A stretch of 64,000 bases of DNA from Leptasterias polaris (lineage: Eukaryota; Echinodermata; Asteroidea; Forcipulatida; Asteriidae), in assembly GCA_037783415.1 (NCBI GenBank), contig JAZGTN010000064.1:4079001-4143000 (forward strand), in the 5' to 3' direction. Made by a program: the position numbers and the translations under genes. Of this stretch, positions 44,828 through 57,259 are shown one piece after another (the stretch's first letter is position 1; every line of letters begins with the position of its first letter). Below the pieces are notes generated by a model that saw only the letters and a program-made list of their open reading frames with translations, was not told the DNA's origin and searched no databases.

Positions 44828-45171
44828 AGGTATTATACAGGATTGGCAGAGCTGACAAAATAATCACAGACAGTGTTCAAGTTTTGTGTAATCAACCACA
44901 TACATGAAATAACAAACCTGTGAAAATTTGAGCTCAATTGGTCATCGAGGTCACGAGAAAATAGTGAAAAGAGACCTTATGTGTTTTCTGTTTTTCAAAC
45001 ATGGAGTTTATTATCGCGCGCGATAAAAACTATTGTTTTACTCATTTCTCAGAAACGATAGCATTTTAGGCAGAAATATTTTAAGGAACCCTTTCTACCA
45101 TTACTTACTTTAAATCATGTAAGTTATGTGTGAATCTGTGAACATTTGTGTTTTTCGATCTTACCAATACT
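44828..45171. mobile_element. 344-bp TTAA-flanked element
   Basis: TTAA is at 44824-44827 and 45172-45175. The ends are AGGTATTATACAGGATTGG and, inversely, AGTATTGGTAAGATCG. A right-end copy lies at about 11818-11860. No ORF is recognised. It contains ATCGCGCGCGAT. Confidence 0.6.
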
Positions 45172-45175
45172 TTAA

Positions 45176-46585
45176 ACGCACATCTAGTCGCCCCCACATT
45201 TGTCTAATTTCCCAATATCTATCTGATTTATATACATATAGGTTTTTTAAATAAATGGGGAAACAAACAAAATAACTATAACAGATTCTAAGTGCACAAC
45301 TTTCATAAAGGGTGTCTACATTTATTTTTCTTCAAAATCTCACAATATACAAAAGGGAAAAATTGCACAGCCTTGTTCATGATATCAAATCCACTACACC
45401 AAAAATAAGCCCATATTCAGTTGGTATGGTCGGCCTGATGGTCCCAACGTTGTCACACGATAAATGCGCGCCCTCTACAAGTTGCCCCAGCAGTCTGTGG
45501 CGTCTGATAACAAATACTGTGTGTCAACAGAATGTACTGCTTCGCGACATTCAATTTTAGAAAGTCGTCTTCTTCTTTGATGCATGATACAGTCTGACTT
45601 TCCCTAAAGAATAGCCCTTTGTGAACGAATGGTGAAATGGGGGTATTATACTCAATGCAGAAGTGTGGAGGTAAATCGGAGAAAGATTTCCAAATTAGTG
45701 AATAATTCAGTCATTCCAAGTGCTGGATCATTAATTCTTACAATCAGTACACAACCACCTCTCTACGCACAGATAAAACATAAATGTACAAGCGATGTCT
45801 GACAAGCCGACCTTTGACATTGCCGGTAATGACCTTTATACTGACCACACTGTCATGAATCCCATAAGGGTCTAATGACCCAATTGCAGATCAAGGTACC
45901 ATTTGTATACTGACGTCAGACGCGGCTATGTCTGTCCATGGGCTGCCATTTTTTTGAGTAAAATTGTGTTTGAAGAGTATGGTGTGCGTCCATGGGCAGC
46001 CCACCAGAGGAACTTTTATGGTAAGGGAGGGGGGGGGGTCAATCACCTCTGGGAACAAGGATAGATGAACGTCTAACCCCGCGCGTCCCCTCAAAATGTG
46101 CCCAATGCACAGTCATAGCTTATTACATGTACAAAGAATCTGACTCCAAAATGAAGTAACCAAGATATATAGGTTGATGACGTCGGGTGAATTAAGTAAA
46201 GACAATCAAAACATATATTTTTATGGTCATTTTAAAAATAAACATGTAAAGAATCCATGTTTGGAGAGGTCGTTAACTTTCCCCAAACCAAAACTATCCC
46301 CGTCTATATTATTAATAATTTAACCCCATTACAACCGGCAAAGTGTTCCTAGAGTGTAATATCAATAAACGTCACCTGGACTGAGGCTCAGACTTAACCC
46401 TACCAGCCTCGGTTTGGCTACACTGATTTGAATGGTGGTCAAGATAGCTTTAGACAATATGCTGCATTTATTTATTGCTTCTCTCAGCTTATCACCAGCT
46501 GGTCACACCAAAACATTGGAAGGGGGAAGAGGGGAAGACAAGATCTCAGCTATACATATGAAATTGCCCGGGGACATCGGGGTGC
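45176..46585. other. intergenic, nothing recognised
   Basis: AT-rich DNA. The phrase GTCCATGGGC occurs twice, at about 45934 and 45988. No gene or known repeat is identified. Confidence 0.35.
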
Positions 46586-46625
46586 TTCCAACCATGGAGG
46601 AGTTCTTATTCCTCCATGTTCCAAC
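46586..46625. mobile_element. 26-bp palindromic micro-element with 7-bp direct repeats
   Basis: The element at 46593-46618 begins CATGGAGGA and ends TCCTCCATG around an 8-nt loop. TTCCAAC flanks it at 46586-46592 and 46619-46625. Confidence 0.7.
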
Positions 46626-48732
46626 TGATCTCTCCAACTTAATGAGGGATAGACCAAATCTCAACATGACTCTTAACCCCCCCCCCCCCCCCCCCGTACT
46701 AGAGAGCGGGAGAGAGATGCTCATAATACGAGCAAAACCCTGTACAAATATACCCACTGTTGAGTTAACCGTATCATAAGACCTATTTTATTTGAATGCC
46801 TCAACATTGGTTATCTTACTTTGTGGGAAGAAAACATAAAGATTACAACAGAGTCAAATTCATACAGTTACATGTAAGAGACCCTTTATAATAATTCTTA
46901 ACAAGGCCAAGGATGGTTTATTTTTGGAAACAAGTTACGACTGCTGATGGTGAAAGTCCACCCACATCACAGTCCCAACAAAGTCATTAAGTTATACCAA
47001 AAACCCTTACATTAAGTTTTATTTATACATTATTTTTTACAACAATCCAGTAATAATTGCACTTTTTATAAAGAGTATTACTCAAAGGTTAATGCATGCA
47101 CACTTGCGGAGAATCATTTTATACAAATACATGTACATGTACAATCAATCAAACTTCACAATAATGTAATAGTTTCATTAATGCAAAGAAAATGTCAACT
47201 TTTCTTTTCAGTTTACAATTAGTCTCTTGTTTGTACAGGAATCTAGTGGCATCCGTATGCAAACACACCATGTCATTTTGTATTCCTGTTCCAGGACATT
47301 CCTTGGCAGGCAAGATACTACCTTGGGCCCACTGAGTTGTTTGCTAAGTAGAGCAGGATACCAGTCACAGGTAGGTAGTACGTGACATGGTATTTTGTCT
47401 GGTATTGATTGGGTCCCGGCCATTATTTACCATTTATTTGTTACATTTTGTTTCATGTTTTATAGGCCTATCCTCCTAAAATCAAGAGCGTAAAACAACA
47501 AAAACTGGGTGTACAAGTTATGAGATGTACACATTTCTTTTATATCCAAAGCTGATAAAACAAAATCTTATTTGAGCCTTAAATACAATTTTTGCCTGGC
47601 TTCATGCGGTCACAGGTAACATGGCCTATATATTAGAGAAGCCTCTGAATCGTTCACTGTTTTATTCACATTATGTTTTTAAATGCTTTGTTTAATTTAT
47701 ACATCGGTACATTTACTGCTTGAGGCAATCATTTGGTGCTCAATGTGGTGCGTAGTAATACCCACCTCCCCCTCAATATTATGCCTCTATTGTGTGCTTG
47801 GAATCTCAGGAATTCTTTAGAAGATTTTAGGGGGCAAGAGGAAAAAGGTGCGAGTATGGGGATTTTGGCGGGGGCCTATTACACTATATCGGGCATCAGG
47901 CCGTCCATGTATAGAATAGTTTTGTAAACTGGGTGTCGAACTCACATGTCTCACTTTGTTCTCAGTTGTCTCTGTTTTCTCGACAAGGGGATCCAGAGTA
48001 TTGGCACTTTGTGGCTACTTTTTAGCATTACAGTTGGGTCTTGTGTTTTTGCTAACTTTTTCTAACCTTGAAATAAACCCTAAAACAACCTTATTGTTCA
48101 GAACCAGAGTTGCCGCACTATTGTAGATTCTATCCCTAGGCCCTAATTTTGTCAGGAAGTATAACTGTCTTACCTTTAGATTTTCTTGCTTTAAAAAGAA
48201 TAAGAAATTCCCAGTGTTCTACTTCAGCAGAGCAGCCCACCATGCATGTGTTACGTCGGTTTGTTTTGTGTGCACATGTGTAATTCGTTGAACACGTGAC
48301 ACCACGTGCAGAGCGCCCTCATTTGTCAGGCACACGCAAATAATTTTATACTCGACGTGTACACATCAATCAGGTAAAAAATGTTCTATACTTACTTCTA
48401 ACTCTGTTTTGATTATCTGTTAAGGTGTAACTAATTGAAATGTCATTATATTAATAACCCTTTTACATGATAGTTGAAGGCCACTAGATGAATATTTTAA
48501 TTTGAAAAATGACATGTTTTGGCTTCAAATTAACCTCTTTACGAAAATTTACTTATGAAGTCCACTTCTGTTAAATTGTCTTAATTAAGCTTTACCTTGC
48601 AATTATATTGTCATTCATGCAATTTGCACAGCAATTTTGTATTCTTCAATCAACATCAGTCAACTTCCAATTCCATTATAAATTAGTATAGTAAAACAAC
48701 GGCAATTAGTTCCTCACATAGAAATACGAACT
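46626..48732. other. intergenic, nothing recognised
   Basis: Contains a 19-nt C run at 46677-46695. A short plus-strand ORF at about 46432-46779 overlaps the run and shows no motif. No gene is supported. Confidence 0.35.
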
Positions 48733-48905
48733 GGGCCCAATTTCATAGAGCTGCATAAACAGAAAATATTGCTAAACACATTTCTGCTAGGCGCACAAAA
48801 GCAGGATACCAGTCACTAATTCAACACATGATATGGCATTTCAGGTGGTAACCTTTCCCTGGTAAGCATACAAATGGTGTGTTTTGCTATCATGAAATTG
48901 GACCC
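48733..48905. mobile_element. 173-bp MITE with GGGCCCAATTTCAT terminus
   Basis: The left end is GGGCCCAATTTCATAGAGCTGC, and the right end read inversely is GGGTCCAATTTCATGATAGC. It is in the same family as 57260-57524, and a diverged relative is at about 34100-34265. Confidence 0.7.
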
Positions 48906-49037
48906 ACAGGAAAACGTTGAGACTTGATCTTCATCTGCGTCTGCACCGTCGGTACGCCCTCTTTGTCAACAATGAACACAATAATATCAATATAAGTGAT
49001 AAAGGCGTATGACAATCTGCACCCGATCGACACCAAT

Positions 49038-49171
49038 GCCGTATCAGAATTAGTGGCTACGGCTACAAATATTGAGAATGGTGTTTCTATGGATGGATGT
49101 CCTACTTCAATGCATGATGACGCGGCGAGCCAGCCGGAGCCGTAGCTGTAGCCGCCAATTTAGACACGGCC
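49038..49171. mobile_element. MITE with GGCGGCTACGGC-type termini, copy 1
   Basis: The left end GCCGTATCAGAATTAGTGGC and right end (inverse) GCCGTGTCTAAATTGGCGGC bracket 134 bp. Copy 2 lies at 49458-49588, and an end fragment is near 55275-55325. Confidence 0.65.
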
Positions 49172-49457
49172 CGAGGGCCTTTTCCAAACCTCGGCTCGGT
49201 GGGTTCTGGCACTGGCTTTGCGTCATCAATTGGTGCATTTTGCACGTTGCTTCGATATCAAACAAAGCCTGGAGCTGGAGCTGGATCTTAAGCCGAAGTT
49301 TGGCAAAAGCCACAAGTGCCTGATACTAGAGCTTACATTATTTGTTATTAGATTTTGCGCCAAATCAATCATTTATGATGTTTTATTATTATTGAAAAGC
49401 TGCAAGTTGCCTTGCAGTCTAAGAATACGTCTGCCCGCATCAGCGAGGAATTAATAA

Positions 49458-49588
49458 GCCGTATCCGAATTGGCGGCTACAGCTACGGCTACGACTGTTG
49501 CTAAGGGTGTTGCTAAGGACGTCCTATACTTTCAACGCATGTTGACGCAGCGATCCAGCCGTATTTAGCCGCCATTTTGGGCACGGCC
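49458..49588. mobile_element. MITE with GGCGGCTACGGC-type termini, copy 2
   Basis: The left end is GCCGTATCCGAATTGGCGGC and the right end (inverse) is GCCGTGCCCAAAATGGCGGC. Both copies share an internal GACG.CCTA and TTCAA.GCATG.TGACGC core. Confidence 0.7.
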
Positions 49589-50603
49589 TTACATTGATAC
49601 CGAGCGTCTCCGTGATCAATCACTAGCACTGTGTGTGGCTAAGTTCACACAAGAACCATTTTGTCGCTTATAGCGGCTGATATTAATTGGTATTCGTGCT
49701 CAAAAACATGTGTTGGGTACCAGGCAATACCGACCTCTAGTCGACAAGATGGTCCTTGTGCGAACTTGGCCATCGTTTCAGTGAATGAAACTGGAGTATT
49801 TTATGTACAAAGCAGTATGTACAATCGTTGTATAGACAAAAATTAACTCCCGTTATTGAGAAGGGATCCAGATTGTGCAAGTACCAGTGCAGTTTCGGTA
49901 AAATATTTATATTTCATACAATGTTAACAATTGTGTACACAACATTTACAGTGTTCATTCCCTAACTTTAATATCGCAGCTGGTTTGTGACATCGGAGAT
50001 GAACCAGGCGCGAATCCAGACGGTCTGTCCAGGGGGATTCGCGGCCCCCGCCTCCACACACCCCCTGTTCTCGACGGCCGATAACTACCTTTTTCCTTTT
50101 AGTGTAAACTTTAAAATTGCGCCATTATGAATGGTCCTAATCTCGCCCACATAAATTGCAAGTCAATGTTCATTGGCTGCTTACAACCCACCCAGGCATT
50201 TACTCACAATTTGATTGGTAGACCACGCCTTACGTCACCATTATTCGCATAGTGCCATGGCACTCCGGAAAGGGTACTATTATTGAAAGTGTACCAATAC
50301 TGATTCATATCGCACGCTTTTGTTGTACCCTTAATCATCGCGACCCTCCAGTTACCTTTTCGTATTGGTTCGGGGTTTTTCTCCCATTTACTTTTAAGTA
50401 CAATGCAGAAGTCCCGCCACACCGTCGGCATCATCGCGCCCTCTATAAGTTCGTTTCTCTGTAGACGCCGTTCGTCTTATCTAAACCCGGAAGCAACATC
50501 TCGCGCCTTATGTTTGCTTTTGTTTGCAAAAAGGGTTACCATCCCGCCTTTAATCACTGTTGCGAGAGACGTCAAAGGTTAAAGGTCATAGCCAACCGTT
50601 TTG

Positions 50604-51403
50604 TTACGATGCGGGTTTAGCCTTGATGAGTGCCACGCCCACCCTCTCGCTTATCCACGCCACTTTCTTCATGATGATCTCCTGCGCAAGCGCAATGCAC
50701 ATGGACATGATCGCCATGCCGAGCAAGATGAAGAACGTGCAGCCCAGGAGGTTCTTCTGATGCACGGGTGTCAAGTCCCCGAAGCCGATGGTCGTTAGGG
50801 TGATGAAGGAGAAGTAAAAGGCCTCAAAGTAGTTCCACTGCCCCTCCCAGAAGGACAGCAGACCCGCGAGTACACACACGTACATCAAGGCAAACACCAG
50901 CACAATGCTCAAGGGTATATCAACCTGTTCTTCCTGTCCCTCCACCCCTTCCTCGTCGGTACTTGTCTCGGGTTTATTCTTAGGGATAGCGGTACCTCCA
51001 TCATCCCCGCCTGGCTCTTTGAGGGTCATGACCCTCATGGGAGGTATATCGCCTTGAGGTATCTCCGGATCGTTGCTCCAAATGTCCCGTATCACATCGT
51101 CCATATCGGGGCGTTTATCCTCTTGACCCTGCAGCGGCATGCCCGGGCCATCTACGCCTTCGCCCCGCTCGCCCGGAGCCGGCACACGGACCGGTCGTAA
51201 CTTCTTCTCCTTCCTCGGGGGAGGGGCGAGTCCCTTGGCCATTTGAATATTCAAGTGGAGCAGGCGGTACGTCAGAGTCGCACCGCGGGCGAACAGCGAT
51301 CCGATGCTGGCGAGCACCAGGAGCAGCATTGCAATGCCGAAGACGGCGTAGATGATGCAGAAAATTCGTCCGCCACTCGTGACTGGTGCTATATTACCGT
51401 AAC
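50604..51403 (-). CDS. two-pore-domain potassium channel (K2P/KCNK-TWK), 3' terminal exon
   Basis: Plasma-membrane background K+ channel subunit. The exon starts after TTGCAG (phase 1, completing the first Gly of G-Y-G) and ends at TAA 50604-50606, giving 265 residues. In order: the [13 protein letters not shown] end of pore 1; M2 ([18 protein letters not shown]); a cytosolic loop of about 110 residues rich in Pro, Asp, Glu and Lys; M3 ([20 protein letters not shown]); pore 2 with [12 protein letters not shown]4 ([20 protein letters not shown]) and a short tail. Selectivity filters GYG and GFG are intact. The long M2-M3 loop recalls TRESK (KCNK18) and nematode TWK channels, but orthology is unclear. 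N-terminus, M1 and the first half of pore 1 are on exons not found up to 64,000. Confidence 0.92.
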
Positions 51404-52449
51404 CTGCAAGATGATACGAACAGAAAGACGGCACATGTTAAATTGATTCAATGGGAAGAATGTCCAACCCCTTGGGAAGAATGGAGGGCTGATGGTCAAG
51501 GGCGAGCCTAGATTTATGCAACCATGATATATAGATTTGCAATCCACAAACACGGTTTTACTTTTTGCAACATGAGGGCCACGTCACACGATGAGGCAAA
51601 TACAGGCAACCAGTTCCAGGCAATCTCCAAGAAGAGAATCCATTCACATTTGAAAATTCACATAATATTCTTGGGAATCATAAGACATTGTGTGAAAAGG
51701 TACTCATGTTTTCTACGAAAGTGGCCCTTTAGCATGCACTGCATTTGGTTAATTGCCTCTAAGTTGCTTGTAAAAGTTGCCTCGTGTGACAAGGCCCTTA
51801 TCGTGCAGAAACGCACCTGTATTTTTGGAGCGAGACACACAATATTAAAGAGGGCACGTCAATTTTTGCATTACCCCCTGTGAACATTCCGGCCCAAATG
51901 CTCCACATAAACAGAAACCAAAAGCAAGATTACACTATACAGTACCACTCTACTTCCATTCACAACCAATAGGGAACTTGTAGTTTTAGCTATAACAATT
52001 TGTACAATATTTATGCACATCACGTCATTTGAGTAGGGCGCCCTCGGTGTCAGAGTCAATTCATTGGTATTCCTTAAAATTCATTAATGTTCTTTTTCTT
52101 TTGATCTGACATATTTTAAATTCCGCAAACCGGCGGTTTGCAAATAGTTCACATATTCTTTCGCGAGATCCCGCAATTTCCTTTCTATATCTCCAGATTC
52201 GAGTGCGCAGGAAACGCCCCGTTTAACCTACTTTTAGTTATGCATAGTTACTCGCGCGCCACCCATAACTTTGGTCATGGTAATTCGTAACCCCTTTTTA
52301 GGCTAAGGCTTTTGTGTTTGTTCATGGTCACATTAATGAGTAAAACAGAGTTAATGTGGAGTGGGAAAATAAGTTGGGAATGTCGGAAAGCAATGTGAGC
52401 TTGAGAGAGAGAGGACGTGCCTTGTGAGTTCGATTAAGGATCGAACTGA

Positions 52450-53144
52450 AGTGTAGGTTGCCAACCATACCCAACAGGCGAGTGGATACAGCCACCGTAC
52501 AGGTATTGGGCCGGCCAACCAAAGTTACGGCCGAGAGCCACTTATGGTAAAACCACGTCAGATGTTGACCAATCTCTACGGCAACGGCAGCCTGAGGCCA
52601 ATCTCCCCTCCAATTACCGTAAGTTTATCATGTTTTACGAAAGTTAAAACTAAAAATAGTTTGATAAAATGTATGCTGTAGAATGTTAGGGACAAATCCC
52701 TCAAAATGCTAAATGCCCAGAAGTAATGGAAACGTCTAGAGTTGTACGAAGTATAGTTGCGAAATTAGTTATCGCTGTTTATAATTGATAACTCAACTGT
52801 TAGATGATCTGGTTCATTTTATTTATAGTAACAGTGATAGGAATAACTCCCTCAAGAACCTAAATGTTCATATGTGATGGAAACGCCAACGAAATTGTTT
52901 TATATCATAAACGATGTATTTGATTGATGTGCATTGGTTTTGAAAAACCTTGTATTAGATGATTTGGTTAATTTCATTTATAGATGACCAATTAACGACG
53001 ACCCCCTCAGTGCCAAATTATGACCGGATCGTAGAGACGACCACGGCAGGGACAGGGACAGTTGTCAGTCGTTGGACAAGGTTCATCCTCAAGACGGACG
53101 GAGGTCCTCCGGGGAAGGTTGAACGACATAATGTAGTATATTGA
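52450..53144 (+). other. candidate two-exon coding fragment, unidentified
   Basis: A GC-richer block ending at a donor (TACC|GTAAGT at about 52620) is open in one frame (EWIQPPYRYWAGQPKL). It can join, across an acceptor ATTTATAG at about 52982, to a second open block (DQLTTTPSVPNYDRI, stop at about 53144). The intervening intron consists of two diverged copies of an about 155-bp unit, each ending ATTTATAG. No family is recognised and no start codon is found. Chance is possible. Confidence 0.2.
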
Positions 53145-53932
53145 TTCAAAATTATTGCGACTTAATGCTTGAAGCCAAATCGGCAGCATTTCAGCATTAG
53201 GAATGTTTATTTAGTGTACGTTTGCCTGAAGGCCTGAGAAATTCATACAATCGTAAGAAACAGCGCATTATTCTATTCTATTGTAAGTTATGTACGCCAG
53301 TTCACGGTCAATAGAAAGTGACTGTCAGTAGTGTCTGATGTAATTCCAAGGAAGAAACCTACGGAATCTAACGAAAGTTTATTGAAGAACACTTACTAAA
53401 TATATTTTATTTAAGCTAAATTATTCACCAGAAGTTCCTCTGTTAGTGTTGGAGTTACAACCCCAACCCAAATTGAGGAAGCCACCATATTAATTTCAAT
53501 TCTGATTATTTGTAAATATTGTAAATACCACCCAATTGTTGAATAATAATTCAGTTTGAATTTACATCTGTGTCAAGTGGATATTATTTGTGTCCGTCTT
53601 ATGGTAACATACGATTATTGTCACTTAGCCTGACACTCGGTTAGAGTTCAAAATCCTGCGCCCCACCGTTTCATTGTAGTTTTACCTCTATTAAAGATGG
53701 CGGCTTGATAACGTCAGTGCGTAAGGTCTATATAATGTCAACACAAGCATTCAACTGTTATAAATTCCCGGTCTTGTAAAGTTTAGAATCGTTTCCAGAG
53801 CAATTGCTTGAAAAGAAATCCTTGAAAAGGAACATACGTCAAAAAAAGTAGCATTTTTATATCAACATGCCCGATATAAGGCAGAGGATGTCCCCCAAAT
53901 GTTTCCATACTTGAAAACACTGTTTTCCCTCT
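53145..53932. other. intergenic, nothing recognised
   Basis: AT-rich. Short ORFs only. AAGATGGCGGCTTGATAACGTCA-type sequence near 53693 resembles the ends of the MITE that follows. Confidence 0.3.
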
Positions 53933-54166
53933 TGTATAGATAGTTCCCAGTAGACGCCATCTTTACGGGCAAATCGCATTTTGGCTTGCAGGCGCGTCAA
54001 GCGCTCAAATTATTAACGCAGCCGCGTCGTTCACTAACCAATCACGCAATGAGTTTTGTGAAATGTGCGCGTGCTGCACGCCGTTCTCACGCGCAACGCA
54101 TGACTGTGTGTTCCAAATTGCCCGTAAAGATGGCCGATTGACGTCATATTGCAACCTATCTATACA
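53933..54166. mobile_element. 234-bp MITE with TGTATAGATAG termini
   Basis: The left end is TGTATAGATAGTTCCCAGTA and GCCATCTTTACGGGCAAAT. The right end read inversely is TGTATAGATAGGTTGCAATA then GGCCATCTTTACGGGCAAT. The interior is rich in GCGC and CpG. Confidence 0.75.
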
Positions 54167-54665
54167 GAAGTAGCCCCCTAAACTTAAATCCTCTAAAAAA
54201 CGTACTCCTGAAATTTCCAGAACACAATGGTGACACACATAGGAGGGGGCCCCACCATGCCACATATCAAGCACAAAATGTGCATTTTCAATTATTCAAA
54301 ATGACATTGCCGTTAAGTTTTAAATAGTTGCATATTTTTAGGGTGACGGTGTTAGCAAGTGTATTCCAAGTCAAGTATAACAGCGTGTTTTGCAAGTCTA
54401 CAAATGCGAATGTCATTTCAATTATGTGGATTGAACATGCGGCTCTGTAGATGCACACAGTCCTATATCCGCAATCATCATGCTGGCACCATCTATGTCG
54501 TGTTCACATGGTGTGTGCAATCTCAATCACGAATACTGGTACTAATGTTGTCATTACACCAAATAATTGCATCGTTTCAGAGGGAAATATTTTCACATAA
54601 AAAAAATGGTTCTAGAATGAACTCCATAATCAGTAAGCTTTCAGACTAAAAATAAACAATTTTTT

Positions 54666-54925
54666 TAGAGCAAGCTAGTTGAAACGTTGAGACCAGTTAA
54701 GAACTCGATCCGCGGCAGTGTAGTTATAAACGAGAAGTCCCCTCGATCCAAAAAGCGAAAGTAGTAGTCCCGGCCGATTTCCTACCTCCCGCCCAGGTAG
54801 TAGTTAATAAGCAGGACAGTTCTTTTCAGAACTGATAAAGTCTCCCGAAGTCTCCCGAATTCTGAATAATCTACTCCGCGGCAGTAGAATAAATAGCAAG
54901 ACAAGTTCTCAAAAACAAAATCTAG
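54666..54925. repeat. interspersed repeat, copy inverted relative to 61240-61440
   Basis: TAGAGCAAGCTAGTTGAAACG, GTAGTAGTCCCGGCCGATTT, GTTCTTTTCAGAACTGA and GACAAGTTCTCAAAAACAAA occur here in order and inverted at 61240-61440. They could be two insertions of one family or the ends of a 6.8 kb element. Confidence 0.75.
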
Positions 54926-55706
54926 CAAGTAGATATACACATGGTGTTACCGCAAACCAAATATACATTTATGCCTCACCATGCAATCCCTCAAATCCCA
55001 CTGATGATGTTTTTTATCTTACACGTTGAAAAAGGGAGGGAAATTTCACATGGTGTGCAATGTCAATAATGAATTCCGGTACTGAAATCTCACTGCATCA
55101 AAGAGAGATCAGCTGCCCTTCCAGCCTTGTTTTCGTTACATTGGTTTATATGGGAGAAAAAAAAACATGGCTTCGCTATAACGAACACCCCAAGTTAAAC
55201 CACCAAACCCATGTCCGAATGCAAGGCTTAGACAGTGGATGATGACCGGATGCCTATTCTTTAACGTTGCCGTCGCAGCCAAAGGCTAACAGCCGTAGCC
55301 GAAGTCGCTAAATTCGGACATGGTCTTTGGTATCCCAATAAGAATTTCTACCATGACAAACGTAATCCTGCAGACTTGACCAATTCGTACTCAGTCTTCC
55401 AGAATTTAAAATTATCTTCTATGTGTAACCATTGTTTAGGTATCTGAATGTTTCACATTTCTAACGTAAGAGGTTTCTGATGTTTGTGTATAGACAAAGT
55501 GACCTTTGTTTACAAAACGAATAACCTTGTACATTCCAAGGCCTATCTGGCAGGCAATACTACACTGGTCAATGGGAAAATTTATACTTTGTGTCATAAT
55601 TTCCACATAAATATAAAAGTCATCAATATAGCAGCTGAACAAGTTTTGAGATGTGTCCCCTTTCTTCATAATTTGATAAAAATCAGACAGTGCAACATCC
55701 ATAAAT

Positions 55707-55773
55707 ATAGGTTTTTATGTGTTTTTCCAATGGGCCGTGTACAAAATCATAGCTACATAAAGTCTAGGCTCTA
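55707..55773. repeat. direct repeat, copy 1 (of 2)
   Basis: About 65 bp (TTTTTCCAATGGGCCGTGTA, CATAGCTACATAAAGTCTAG) recurs at 56400-56464 with two or three differences in the same orientation. Confidence 0.85.
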
Positions 55774-56399
55774 ATTGAGTATCTTTCATGTAGTGATGCG
55801 GTTTTTGGGGGTGGGTTTCAGAAACACGTATCAAACCCATAGACGCAGACATTATGTTTCTAATTCGCATCACTGTACACCCAAACCGAGGCTGCATGAG
55901 TAGACTAGCCTGTCCCCCTTTATCGAACGGCAGCTTTATAACTGTGATTGCACGCAGGGGACACGACGAAGACGCATGGCACTGAGATCTGAAAGTCACA
56001 CCGCTAGCCTGATCTTAATCGTATAACCCTCGCCTAGACCGCAAGCTCTCCCAGATCAACTTGCATTCTTGAGCCATTTTTCCTTCGTCTGGTATGCAAT
56101 CAACTATTTCGCAAATTACTGCAGCAAAATGAAGATATTACTATTAGTGTATGGTATAACGATTATGCTAGAGTGACTGTGACTTAGCTAAATAAGCTTA
56201 AGCCCTCAGCATCTGCCGATGCGACGTACAAAATATTGAAGAGATGAACATGACTTTGACCTAAATATGAATTTATCAAAACATTTGCAATAAGGAAAAT
56301 TACTTTGTACATAAAGTACATTTCACCATGAATTATAAATGCGCTACGTGACTGGGCCAAATAACAAGCTCGTCACTCATACATTAGGTGTTTTAGACC

Positions 56400-56464
56400 A
56401 TAGGTTTGTATGTGTTTTTCCAATGGGCCGTGTACAAAATCATAGCTACATAAAGTCTAGGCTC
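56400..56464. repeat. direct repeat, copy 2
   Basis: Second copy of 55707-55773. The 690-bp offset suggests a local duplication or a short interspersed fragment. Confidence 0.85.
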
Positions 56465-56689
56465 AAGGATAAGGAGTAATTCCAAACGGCAAAAAATGTG
56501 CAGTGATTCAAGAAGGCAATTTGCAAAGGCAAGCTTCATTATGGCGCTTTATGTTGGCAAACAAATTACGTGATGATGCAAATCCACGATGAACGAACGC
56601 ACAACTGTTGTGCTCGTATTGCTAACCAGTGAAATAAGTTCGCACTAACACCATTTTTGTATACTACAGTACGCTGAAAATTGCGCTTA

Positions 56690-56997
56690 TCGTACAAGCA
56701 ACTCTATGAAATTGATAATTACTCCAAATAATAATGACATTAAAAACTTACTTGGTATAAGAAACACTGCAGCTATTCATAATGTATAATATTTTGAGAA
56801 ACGGTTCCCTTCTAAGGAATGTGTCTTAGTAGTGTCTTAGTACTAGGACATATATAACTACTCCAGTTTTTCGGTGATATTAAAAAATAAAACGCTACCA
56901 CTTTTTGTGAAATTTTCACAGGTTTGTATAGTGTACACATAATATAGGATTCACAATCTAACGGTTCAAACAAATCAAAGGTGTATTTTGCCTTAAG
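56690..56997. mobile_element. degraded copy of the 21110-21485 TTAA MITE
   Basis: Shares CTCC(A/G)GTTTTTC(G/A)GTGATA, TTTTTGTGAAATTTTCACAGG and a right end AAAGGTGTATTTTGCCTTAA with the element in PRC1 intron 8. The left end is not clear. Confidence 0.5.
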
Positions 56998-57259
56998 CAG
57001 CTCTGTGAAATTTGGCTCCGGAGTGAGCGCTATATAGTTACCCAATGCCTACTCAATTTTGTCGTTCGCCTTCAGCCACGAATCACATTTCAACATGTAA
57101 CAGTCTCCCCATCATTGACTGATGGCCGCTCACATACATCCCTGGTATGACGTATGGAATAACGAGTCTGATATTCTACGGTATGTTATAATTGTCTAAA
57201 CATTCAACATGAAGCACATTCATTCTCATGAATCACCAACAATGATGTCTCAATCACCT

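Noticed and set aside
46432..46779. 115-residue ORF
   Set aside because: It runs through a poly-C tract and a micro-element and encodes a Pro run. No homology is recognised.
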